Notes under the pieces: generated by a model
Database searches by the model: none
Told to the model about the DNA's origin: nothing
Seen by the model: the letters and a program-made list of their open reading frames with translations, nothing else
Source: Pyropia haitanensis
Lineage: Eukaryota > Rhodophyta > Bangiophyceae > Bangiales > Bangiaceae
Direction of reading: 5' to 3'
Length of the DNA: 64,000 nucleotides
NCBI GenBank assembly: GCA_008729055.1
Contig: SDUX01000081.1
Span: 30,688 to 94,687, forward strand
In this document: piece by piece, positions 1 to 11,600 of the stretch
Numbering within the stretch: the first letter of the stretch is position 1
Layout of the letters: the number at the start of each line of letters is the position of its first letter
Translations under genes and position numbers: made by a program

Positions 1-3000
1 AAAGTGGGTGAGAAGCGGCCACCACCGCATGCACGACCGTGGGGGTGAACCTCGGACATCGAGCGGGTGGATCTATGGCTGGAACGAAGTATGCGCGCCA
101 ATTCGGCCGCCGGATGGTGTGCAGCATCGCTGTAGACGCAAAAGTGGGCAAAAGTGGGCAAAAGTGGGCAAAAGTGGGTAGGAAGTGGGTAAGAAGTGGG
201 CAAAAAGGGGGCAAAAAGGGGGCCAAATTGGGACACAAATGGCCAATTGGGGGCAAGAAGTTTCCATAACTGCAAAGAAAATTCACGTGAAAGTCGCCAG
301 AAAGTCGTCCAACAGTGGCCACAAAGTGCGCCCCGCCACCCAAACTGTCCACTGCGCGTTCCGCCGTCACACTGGCGTGGACGGTGTGAGGGCGGAACTT
401 TTGTCGCCGACCGTCACGCCTGGCTGTGGGGACCCCCACGTGGCAAAAACCATTCCACAAATTGACACGTGGAAACCGCGCTCCACAAAACACTCGTTGC
501 ATCCAACGGACGCGCCAACAAACGGGTCGGCCAACCACCCCATGCACGACGGTGCGGGTGAACCTCGGACGTCGAGCGGGCGGATGTATGGCTGGAATAA
601 AGGATGCGAGCCAATTCGGCGCCGGAGCGCGTGCTGCATTGCTGTACACGCGAAAGTGGGCAAAAGTGGGCAACAGTGGGCAAAAGTGGTGAGAAGCGGC
701 CACCACCGCATGCACGACCGTGGGGGTGAACCTCGGACATCAGCGGGGATCTATGGCTGGAACGAAGTATGCGCGCCAATTCGGCCGCCGGATGGTGTGC
801 AGCATCGCTGTAGACACAAAAGTGGGCAAAAGTGGGCAAAAGTGGGCAAAAGTGGGTAGGAAGTGGGTAAGAAGTGGGCAAAAAGGGGCAAAAAGGGGGC
901 CAAATTGGGACACAAATGGCCAATTGGGGGCAAGAAGTTTCCATAACTGCAAAGAAAATTCACGTGAAAGTCGCCAGAAAGTCGTCCAACAGTGGCCACA
1001 AAGTGCGCCCCGCCACCCAAACTGTCCACTGCGCGTTCCGCCCGTCACACTGGCGTGGACGGTGTGAGGGCGGAACTTTTGTCGCCGACCGTCACGCCTG
1101 GCTGTGGGGACCCCACGTGGCAAAAACCATTCCACAAAATTGACACGTGGAAACCGGCGCTCCACAAAACACTCGTTGCATCCAACGGACGCGCCAACGG
1201 TCGGCCAACCACCCCATGCACGACGGTGCGGGTGGAACCTCGGACGTCGAGCGGGCGGATGTATGGCTGGAATAAAGGATGCGAGCCAATTCGGCCGCCG
1301 GAGCGCGTGCTGCATTGCTGTACACGCGAAAGTGGGCAAGTGGGCAACAGTGGGCAAAAGTGGGTGAGAAGCGGCCAACCACCGCATGCACGACCGTGCG
1401 GGTGGAACCTCGGACATCAAGCGGGTGGATCTATGGCTGGAACGAAGTATGCGCGCCAATTCGGCCGCCGGATGGTGTGCAGCATCGCTGTAGACACAAA
1501 AGTGGGCAAAAGTGGGCAAAAGTGGGCAAAAGTGGGTAGGAAGTGGGTAAGAAGTGGGCAAAAAGGGGGCAAAAAGGGGGCCAAATTGGGACACAAATGG
1601 CCAATTGGGGGCAAGAAGTTTCCATAACTGCAAAGAAAATTCACGTGAAAGTCGCCAGAAAGTCGTCCAACAGTGGCCACAAAGTGCGCCCCGCCACCCA
1701 AACTGTCCACTGCGCGTTCCGCCCGTCACACTGGCGTGGACGGTGTGAGGGCGGAACTTTTGTCGCCGACCGTCACGCCTGGCTGTGGGGACCCCCACGT
1801 GGCAAAAACCATTCCACAAAATTGACACGTGGAAACCGGCGCTCCACAAAACACTCGTTGCATCCAACGGACGCGCCAACAACGGGTCGGCCAACCACCC
1901 CATGCACGACGGTGCGGGTGGAACCTCGGACGTCGAGCGGGCGGATGTATGGCTGGAATAAAGGATGCGAGCCAATTCGGCCGCCGGAGCGCGTGCTGCA
2001 TTGCTGTACACGCAAAAGTGGGCAAAAGTGGGCAACAGTGGGCAAAAAGTGGGTGAGAAGCGGCCAACCACCGCATGCACGACCGTGGGGTGGAACCTCG
2101 GACATCGCGGGTGGATCTATGGCTGGAACGAAGTATGCGCGCCAATTCGGCCGCCGGATGGTGTGCAGCATCGCTGTAGACCAAAAGTGGGCAAAAGTGG
2201 GCAAAAGTGGGCAAAAGTGGGTAGGAAGTGGGTAAGAAGTGGGCAAAAAGGGGCAAAAAGGGGGCCAAATTGGGACACAAATGGCCAATTGGGGGCAAGA
2301 AGTTTCCATAACTGCAAAGAAAATTCACGTGAAAGTCGCCAGAAAGTCGTCCAACAGTGGCCACAAAGTGCGCCCCGCCACCCAAACTGTCCACTGCGCG
2401 TTCCGCCCGTCACACTGGCGTGGACGGTGTGAGGGCGGAACTTTTGTCGCCGACCGTCACGCCTGGCTGTGGGGACCCCACGTGGCAAAAACCATTCCAC
2501 AAAATTGACACGTGGAAACCGGCGCTCCACAAAACACTCGTTGCATCCAACGGACGCGCCAACAAACGGGTCGGCCAACCACCCATGCACGACGGTGCGG
2601 GTGGAACCTCGGACGTCGAGCGGGCGGATGTATGGCTGGAATAAAGGATGCGAGCCAATTCGGCCGCCGGAGCGCGTGCTGCATTGCTGTACACGCGAAA
2701 GTGGGCAAAAGTGGGCAACAGTGGGCAAAAGTGGGTGAGAAGCGGCCAACCACCGCATGCACGACCGTGCGGGTGGAACCTCGGACATCAAGCGGGTGGA
2801 TCTATGGCTGGAACGAAGTATGCGCGCCAATTCGGCCGCCGGATGGTGTGCAGCATCGCTGTAGACACAAAAGTGGGCAAAAGTGGGCAAAAGTGGGCAA
2901 AAGTGGGTAGGAAGTGGGTAAGAAGTGGGCAAAAAGGGGCAAAAAGGGGGCCAAATTGGGACACAAATGGCCAATTGGGGGCAAGAAGTTTCCATAACTG

Positions 3001-3430
3001 CAAAGAAAATTCACGTGAAAGTCGCCAGAAAGTCGTCCAACAGTGGCCACAAAGTGCGCCCCGCCACCCAAACTGTCCACTGCGCGTTCCGCCCGTCACA
3101 CTGGCGTGGACGGTGTGAGGGCGGAACTTTTGTCGCCGACCGTCACGCCTGGCTGTGGGGACCCCCACGTGGCAAAAACCATTCCACAAAATTGACACGT
3201 GGAAACCGGCGCTCCAAAAACACTCGTTGCATCCAACGGACGCGCCAACAAACGGGTCGGCCAACCACCCCATGCACGACGGTGCGGGTGGAACCTCGGA
3301 CGTCGAGCGGGCGGATGTATGGCTGGAATAAAGGATGCGAGCCAATTCGGCCGCCGGAGCGCGTGCTGCATTGCTGTACACGCGAAAGTGGGCAAAAGTG
3401 GGCAACAGTGGGCAAAAGTGGGTGAGAAGC
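1..3430 (+). repeat. Forward satellite units with small indels
   Basis: Cores at 71, 749, 1429, 2115 and 2800, spacing 678-686 bp. Individual copies carry small deletions, such as AACGGTCGG near 1197 (lacking the AACAAACGGGTCGG form) and GACATCGCGGG near 2101. The first two A subunits are type II-like (GTGGGGGTGAACC) and the later ones mainly type I. Confidence 0.9.
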
Positions 3431-6015
3431 ATGGCTGGAACCAAAGGATGCACGACCGCCAATTCGGCCGGCCAGCGCGCGGGTGCATTGCTGTACACGC
3501 AGTAGTGCGCGCCAAAGTCGGCCGCAACGGAGTGGTGTGCAGCAAAGTGGGTGAGTGGGCAAAAGTGGGCACCACCGCATGCAAACGACCGTGCGAAGTG
3601 GGTGGAAGAAGTCGGACAAACAAGCGGGTGGATCTATGGCTGGAACGAAGTATGGGCGCCCAATTGGGCGGCCGCCGGCCAATGGTGGGGGCAAGAAGTT
3701 TCCATAACTGCAAAGAAAATTCACGTGAAAGTCGCCAGAAAGTCGTCCAACAGTGGCCACAAAGTGCGCCCCGCCACCCAAACTGTCCACTGCGCGTTCC
3801 GCCCGTCACACTGGCGTGGACGGTGTGAGGGCGGAACTTTTGTCGCCGACCGTCAGTGGGGCGTGGGGGACCCCCACGTGGAAGTGGGTAAGAAGTGGGC
3901 AACAAAATTGCAAAAAGGTGGGAACCCGGCGCACACAAACGGCCAACTCGTTGCAAGAAGTTTCCGCGCTGCAAACAAAAAATTCACGTCGAAGCCAACG
4001 CCAGAAAGTCCCGTCCAACAGTGGCCACAAAGTGCGCCCCGCCACCCAAACTGTCCACTGCGCGTTCCGCCCGTCACACTCGGACGTCGAGCGGGGTGTG
4101 ATGAACTTTTAACGAGGACCGTCGAGCCAATTCGGCCGCCGGAGCGCGTGCTGCATTGCTGTACACGCGAAAGTGGGCAAAAGTGGGCAACAGTGGGCAA
4201 AAGTGGGTGAGAAGCGGCCAACCACCGCATGCACGACCGTGCGGGTGGAACCTCGGACATCAAGCGGGTGGATCTATGGCTGGAACGAAGTATGCGCGCC
4301 AATTCGGCCGCCGGATGGTGTGCAGCATCGCTGTAGACACAAAAGTGGGCAAAAGTGGGCAAAAGTGGGCAAAAGTGGGTAGGAAGTGGGTAAGAAGTGG
4401 GACACAAAAAGGCGTTGCAAAATCCAACGCCAAACGTGGGACACAAATCGCCAACCACCCCAGCACGACGGTGCGGTTGCAAAGAACAAATTCGACGTCG
4501 AAACGTCGGATGTATGGCTGGAATAAAGGATGCGAGCCAATTCGGCCGCCGGAGCGCGTGCTGCATTGCTGTACAACAGTGGCCACAAAGTGCGGCAAAC
4601 GCGTGGGCCAAAGTCCACTGCGCGTTCCAGCCGGTGACTGGCGGCCAACCACCGCTGCACTTCGTTGGGTCGAACCGACATCGAGCGGGTGGCTCTGGGG
4701 ACCCCCACGTGGCAAAAACCATTCCACAAAATTGACACGTGGAAACCGGCGCTCCACAAAACACTCGTTGCATCCAACGGACGCGCCAACAAACGGGTCG
4801 GCCAACCACCCCATGCACGACGGTGCGGGTGGAACCTCGGACGTCGAGCGGGCGGATGTATGGCTGGAATAAAGTATGCGAAAAGTGGGCAAAAGTGGGC
4901 AAAAGCCGGGGCGCGTGTATTGTGGGTAAGAAGTGGGCGGGGGAAAGCCAAATTGGGCAAAAGTGGCAAAGCGTGAAACAGAAAGTGTGGCCAAAAGTGC
5001 GGTGACTGCGCGTTCCGCCCGTCAAGCGTGGCCAACCGTCACGCCCGACCCCCACGTGGCAAAAACCATTCCACGACACGTGCGGTTGCATGCGAACAAA
5101 CTCGGACATCAAGCGGGGGAACCTCGGACGTCTATGGCTGGAGGATGCGAAATGCGCGGCCCCGGAGGCGTGCTGATGTGTACAGAAAGACGCAAAAGTG
5201 GGCAAAAGTGGGCAGTGGGCAAAAGTGGGTAAAGTGGGTGAGAAGCGGCCTACCAAACCGGCAAAAACGACCGTGGGGACACAAATGGGAATTTGGGGCA
5301 AGAAGGCTGGAACGAACTGCAAAGAAAATTCGCCGTGAATCGGCGTCGCCAGAAAGTGCGTGTAGTGGCAACGCAAAAGTGCGGCAAAAGTGGGCCAAAC
5401 TGTAGACTGGGTAAAGGGGTGGGAAGTGGGCGTGGGCAAAAAGGGGGCCAAATTGGGACACAAATGGCCAATTGGGGCAAGAAGTTTCCATAACTGCAAA
5501 GAAAATTCACGTGAAAGTCGCCAGAAAGTCGTCCAACAGTGGCCACAAAGTGCGCCCCGCCACCCAAACTGTCCACTGCGCGTTCCGCCCGTCACACTGG
5601 CGTGGACGGTGTGAGGGCGGAACTTTTGTCGCCGACCGTCACGCCTGGCTGTGGGGACCCCCACGTGGCAAAAACCATTCCACAAAATTGACACGTGGAA
5701 ACCGGCGCTCCACAAAACACTCGTTGCATCCAACGGACGCGCCAACAAACGGGTCGGCCAACCACCCCATGCACGACGGTGCGGGTGGAACCTCGGACGT
5801 CGAGCGGGCGGATGTATGGCTGGAATAAAGGATGCGAGCCAATTCGGCCGCCGGAGCGCGTGCTGCATTGCTGTACACGCGAAAGTGGGCAAAAGTGGGC
5901 AACAGTGGGCAAAAGTGGGTGAGAAGCGGCCAACCACCGCATGCACGACCGTGCAACAAAGTGGCCAAAATGCCAAAAGTGGGCAGTGGGCAAAAGTGGG
6001 TAAAGTGGGTAAGAA
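3431..6015 (+). repeat. Scrambled satellite segment with interleaved registers
   Basis: Clean unit fragments alternate with stretches that read as a mixture of two places in the unit. At 3856-4015 words of the linker and start of C are interleaved with words from the end of C (for example AACTCGTTGC followed by AAGAAGTTTCC). At 4081-4127 the dyad region is mixed with the B start. Similar mixtures occur at about 3431-3700, 4401-4510, 4575-4690 and 4876-5430. Recognisable sequence returns from about 5431. No foreign DNA is needed to explain it. A badly merged consensus is the simplest reading; true rearrangement is the alternative. Confidence 0.75.
5951..6015 (+). repeat. Unit with most of subunit A deleted
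   Basis: After the A start (GCATGCACGACCGTGC, about 5939-5954) the sequence jumps to CAACAAAGTGGCC and a short minisatellite remnant, then the normal linker. The ATCTATGG core is missing, so this unit is far shorter than its neighbours. Confidence 0.75.
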
Positions 6016-8115
6016 GTGGGGGGGCAAAAAGGGGGCCAAATTGGGACACAAATGGCCAATTGGGGGCAAGAAGTTTCCATAACTGCAAAGAAAATTCACG
6101 TGAAAGTCGCCAGAAAGTCGTCCAACAGTGGCCACAAAGTGCGCCCCGCCACCCAAACTGTCCACTGCGCGTTCCGCCCGTCACACTGGCGTGGACGGTG
6201 TGAGGGCGGAACTTTTGTCGCCGACCGTCACGCCTGGCTGTGGGGACCCCCACGTGGTCCACACACGTGCGCGTTGCATCCAACGGACGCGCCAACAAAC
6301 GGGTCGGCCAACCACCCCATGCACGACGGTGCGGGTGGAACCTCGGACGTCGAGCGGGCGGATGTATGGCTGGAATAAAGGATGCGAGCCAATTCGGCCG
6401 CCGGAGCGCGTGCTGCATTGCTGTACACGCGAAAGTGGGCAAAAGTGGGCAACAGTGGGCAAAAGTGGGTGAGAAGCGGCCACCACCGCATGCACGACCG
6501 TGCGGGTGGAACCTCGGACATCAAGCGGGTGGATCTATGGCTGGAACGAAGTATGCGCGCCAATTCGGCCGCCGGATGGTGTGCAGCATCGCTGTAGACA
6601 CAAAAGTGGGCAAAAGTGGGCAAAAGTGGGCAAAAGTGGGTAGGAAGTGGGTAAGAAGTGGGCAAAAAGGGGGGGGACACAAATGGCCAATTGGGGGCAA
6701 GAACATAACTGCAAAGAAAATTCAGTCGCCAGAAAGTCGTTGGCCACAAAGTGCGCCCCGCCACCCAAACTGTCCACTGCGCGTTCCGCCCGTCACACTG
6801 GCGTGGACGGTGTGAGGGCGGAACTTTTGTCGCCGACCGTCACACCTGGCTGTGGGGACCCCCACGTGGCAAAAACCATTCCACAAAATTGACACGTGGA
6901 AACCGGCGCTCCACAAAACACTCGTTGCATCCAACGGACGCGCCAAAACGGGTCGGCCAACCACCCCATGCACGACGGTGCGGGTGGAACCTCGGACGTC
7001 GAGCGGGCGGATGTATGGCTGGAATAAAGGATGCGAGCCAATTCGGCCGCCGGAGCGCGTGCTGCATTGCTGTACACGCAAAGTGGGCAAAAGTGGGCAA
7101 CAGTGGGCAAAAGTGGGTGAGAAGCGGCCACCACCGCATGCACGACCGTGTGGAACCTCGGACATGATCTATGGCTATGCGCGCCAAATGGTGTGCAGCA
7201 TCGCTGTCAAAAAAAGTGGGCAAAAGTGGGCAAAAGTGGGTAGGAAGTGGGTAAGAAGTGGGCAAAAAGTGGGACACAAATGGGCAATTGGGGGCAAGAA
7301 GTTTCCATAACTGCAAAGAAAATTTCGCCAGAAAGTCGTCCAACAGTGGCCACAAAGTGCGCCCGCCACCCAAACTGTCCACTGCGCGTTCCGCCCGTCA
7401 CACTGGCGTGGACGGTGTGAGGGCGGAACTTTTGTCGCCGACCGTCACGCCTGGCTGTGGGGACCCCCACGTGGCAAAAACCATTCCACAAAATTGACAC
7501 GTGGAAACCGGCGCTCCACAAAACACTCGTTGCATCCAACGGACGCGCCAACAAACGGGTCGGCCAACCACCCCATGCACGACGGTGCGGGTGGAACCTC
7601 GGACGTCGAGCGGGCGGATGTATGGCTGGAATAAAGGATGCGAGCAATTCGGCCGCCGGACATTGCTGTACACGCGAAAGTGGGCAAAAGTGGGCAACAG
7701 TGGGCAAAAGTGGGTGAGAAGCGGCCACCGCATGCACGAAACCTCGGACATGTGGATCTATGGCTTGCGCGCCAATTCGGCCGCCGGATGGTGTGCAGCA
7801 TCGCTGTTGGGCAAAAGTGGGCAAAAGTGGGCAAGAAGTGGGCAAAAAGTGGGGGACACAAATGGCCAATTGGGGGCAAGAACTGCAAAGAAAAGAAAGT
7901 CGCCAGAAAGTCGTCCAACAGTGGCCACAAAGTGCGCCCCGCCACCCAAACTGTCCACTGCGCGTTCCGCCCGTCACACTGGCGTGGACGGTGTGAGGGC
8001 GGAACTTTTGTCGCCGACCGTCACACCCCCACGTGGCAAAAACCATTCCACAAAATTGACACGTGGAAACCGGCGCTCCACAAAACACTCGTTGCATCCA
8101 ACGGACGCGCCAAAA
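6016..8115 (+). repeat. Run of shortened satellite units
   Basis: Cores at 6533, 7166, 7756 and then 8334 give spacings of 633, 590 and 578 bp. The loss comes from many deletions of a few to a few tens of bases spread over A, C and B: about 6255 (end of C shortened), 6703-6745 (palindrome region), 7150-7210 (A core), 7650-7665 (B), 8024-8030 and 8113-8122. Unit order is unchanged. Confidence 0.85.
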
Positions 8116-11100
8116 CGGGTTGCACGACGGTGCGGGTGGAACCTCGGACGTCGAGCGGGCGGATGTATGGCTGGAATAAAGGATGCGAGCCAATTCGGCC
8201 GCCGGAGCGCGTGCTGCATTGCTGTACACGCGAAAGTGGGCAAAAGTGGGCAACAGTGGGCAAAAGTGGGTGAGAAGCGGCCACCACCGCATGCACGACC
8301 GTGCGGGTGGAACCTCGGACATCAAGCGGGTGGATCTATGGCTGGAACGAAGTATGCGCGCCAATTCGGCCGCCGGATGGTGTGCAGCATCGCTGTAGAC
8401 ACAAAAGTGGGCAAAAGTGGGCAAAAGTGGGCAAAAGTGGGTAGGAAGTGGGTAAGAAGTGGGCAAAAAGGGGCAAAAAGGGGGCCAAATTGGGACACAA
8501 ATGGCCAATTGGGGGCAAGAAGTTTCCATAACTGCAAAGAAAATTCACGTGAAAGTCGCCAGAAAGTCGTCCAACAGTGGCCACAAAGTGCGCCCCGCCA
8601 CCCAAACTGTCCACTGCGCGTTCCGCCCGTCACACTGGCGTGGACGGTGTGAGGGCGGAACTTTTGTCGCCGACCGTCACGCCTGGCTGTGGGGACCCCC
8701 ACGTGGCAAAAACCATTCCACAAAATTGACACGTGGAAACCGGCGCTCCACAAAACACTCGTTGCATCCAACGGACGCGCCAACAAACGGGTCGGCCAAC
8801 CACCCCATGCACGACGGTGCGGGTGGAACCTCGGACGTCGAGCGGGCGGATGTATGGCTGGAATAAAGGATGCGAGCCAATTCGGCCGCCGGAGCGCGTG
8901 CTGCATTGCTGTACACGCGAAAGTGGGCAAAAGTGGGCAACAGTGGGCAAAAGTGGGTGAGAAGCGGCCACCACCGCATGCACGACCGTGCGGGTGGAAC
9001 CTCGGACATCAAGCGGGTGGATCTATGGCTGGAACGAAGTATGCGCGCCAATTCGGCCGCCGGATGGTGTGCAGCATCGCTGTAGACACAAAAGTGGGCA
9101 AAAGTGGGCAAAAGTGGGCAAAAGTGGGTAGGAAGTGGGTAAGAAGTGGGCAAAAAGGGGCAAAAAGGGGGCCAAATTGGGACACAAATGGCCAATTGGG
9201 GGCAAGAAGTTTCCATAACTGCAAAGAAAATTCACGTGAAAGTCGCCAGAAAGTCGTCCAACAGTGGCCACAAAGTGCGCCCCGCCACCCAAACTGTCCA
9301 CTGCGCGTTCCGCCCGTCACACTGGCGTGGACGGTGTGAGGGCGGAACTTTTGTCGCCGACCGTCACGCCTGGCTGTGGGGACCCCCACGTGGCAAAAAC
9401 CATTCCACAAAATTGACACGTGGAAACCGGCGCTCCACAAAACACTCGTTGCATCCAACGGACGCGCCAACAAACGGGTCGGCCAACCACCCCATGCACG
9501 ACGGTGCGGGTGGAACCTCGGACGTCGAGCGGGCGGATGTATGGCTGGAATAAAGGATGCGAGCCAATTCGGCCGCCGGAGCGCGTGCTGCATTGCTGTA
9601 CACGCGAAAGTGGGCAAAAGTGGGCAACAGTGGGCAAAAGTGGGTGAGAAGCGGCCAACCACCGCATGCACGACCGTGCGGGTGGAACCTCGGACATCAA
9701 GCGGGTGGATCTATGGCTGGAACGAAGTATGCGCGCCAATTCGGCCGCCGGATGGTGTGCAGCATCGCTGTAGACACAAAAGTGGGCAAAAGTGGGCAAA
9801 AGTGGGCAAAAGTGGGTAGGAAGTGGGTAAGAAGTGGGCAAAAAGGGGCAAAAAGGGGGCCAAATTGGGACACAAATGGCCAATTGGGGGCAAGAAGTTT
9901 CCATAACTGCAAAGAAAATTCACGTGAAAGTCGCCAGAAAGTCGTCCAACAGTGGCCACAAAGTGCGCCCCGCCACCCAAACTGTCCACTGCGCGTTCCG
10001 CCCGTCACACTGGCGTGGACGGTGTGAGGGCGGAACTTTTGTCGCCGACCGTCACGCCTGGCTGTGGGGACCCCCACGTGGCAAAAACCATTCCACAAAA
10101 TTGACACGTGGAAACCGGCGCTCCACAAAACACTCGTTGCATCCAACGGACGCGCCAACAAACGGGTCGGCCAACCACCCCATGCACGACGGTGCGGGTG
10201 GAACCTCGGACGTCGAGCGGGCGGATGTATGGCTGGAATAAAGGATGCGAGCCAATTCGGCCGCCGGAGCGCGTGCTGCATTGCTGTACACGCGAAAGTG
10301 GGCAAAAGTGGGCAACAGTGGGCAAAAGTGGGTGAGAAGCGGCCAACCACCGCATGCACGACCGTGCGGGTGGAACCTCGGACATCAAGCGGGTGGATCT
10401 ATGGCTGGAACGAAGTATGCGCGCCAATTCGGCCGCCGGATGGTGTGCAGCATCGCTGTAGACACAAAAGTGGGCAAAAGTGGGCAAAAGTGGGCAAAAG
10501 TGGGTAGGAAGTGGGTAAGAAGTGGGCAAAAAGGGGCAAAAAGGGGGCCAAATTGGGACACAAATGGCCAATTGGGGGCAAGAAGTTTCCATAACTGCAA
10601 AGAAAATTCACGTGAAAGTCGCCAGAAAGTCGTCCAACAGTGGCCACAAAGTGCGCCCCGCCACCCAAACTGTCCACTGCGCGTTCCGCCCGTCACACTG
10701 GCGTGGACGGTGTGAGGGCGGAACTTTTGTCGCCGACCGTCACGCCTGGCTGTGGGGACCCCCACGTGGCAAAAACCATTCCACAAAATTGACACGTGGA
10801 AACCGGCGCTCCACAAAACACTCGTTGCATCCAACGGACGCGCCAACAAACGGGTCGGCCAACCACCCCATGCACGACGGTGCGGGTGGAACCTCGGACG
10901 TCGAGCGGGCGGATGTATGGCTGGAATAAAGGATGCGAGCCAATTCGGCCGCCGGAGCGCGTGCTGCATTGCTGTACACGCGAAAGTGGGCAAAAGTGGG
11001 CAACAGTGGGCAAAAGTGGGTGAGAAGCGGCCAACCACCGCATGCACGACCGTGCGGGTGGAACCTCGGACATCAAGCGGGTGGATCTATGGCTGGAACG

Positions 11101-11600
11101 AAGTATGCGCGCCAATTCGGCCGCCGGATGGTGTGCAGCATCGCTGTAGACACAAAAGTGGGCAAAAGTGGGCAAAAGTGGGCAAAAGTGGGTAGGAAGT
11201 GGGTAAGAAGTGGGCAAAAAGGGGCAAAAAGGGGGCCAAATTGGGACACAAATGGCAATTGGGGGCAAGAAGTTTCCATAACTGCAAAGAAAATTCACGT
11301 GAAAGTCGCCAGAAAGTCGTCCAACAGTGGCCACAAAGTGCGCCCCGCCACCCAAACTGTCCACTGCGCGTTCCGCCCGTCACACTGGCGTGGACGGTGT
11401 GAGGGCGGAACTTTTGTCGCCGACCGTCACACCTGGCTGTCGGGGACCCCCACGTGGCAAAAACCATTCCACAAAATTGACACGTGGAAACCGGCGCTCC
11501 ACAAAACACTCGTTGCATCCAACGGACGCGCCAACAAACGGGTCGGCCAACCACCCCATGCACGACGGTGCGGGTGGAACCTCGGACGTCGAGCGGGCGG
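8116..11600 (+). repeat. Regular forward units, type I
   Basis: Cores at 8334, 9021, 9709, 10397 and 11085, spacing 687-688 bp. These carry GTGCGGGTGGAACC, CATCAAGCGGG and GTAGACACAAAAG, with the shorter linker form AAAAAGGGGC followed by AAAAAGGGGG. The copies are almost the same as each other; differences include one A at the A start (GGCCACC near 8281 and 8969, GGCCAACC later). Confidence 0.93.

Noticed and set aside
3853..6165. A 770-codon open frame on the minus strand as a real gene
   Set aside because: It runs through scrambled satellite, shifts frame from unit to unit, has no recognisable domain, and is explained by the stop-poor repeat motif.
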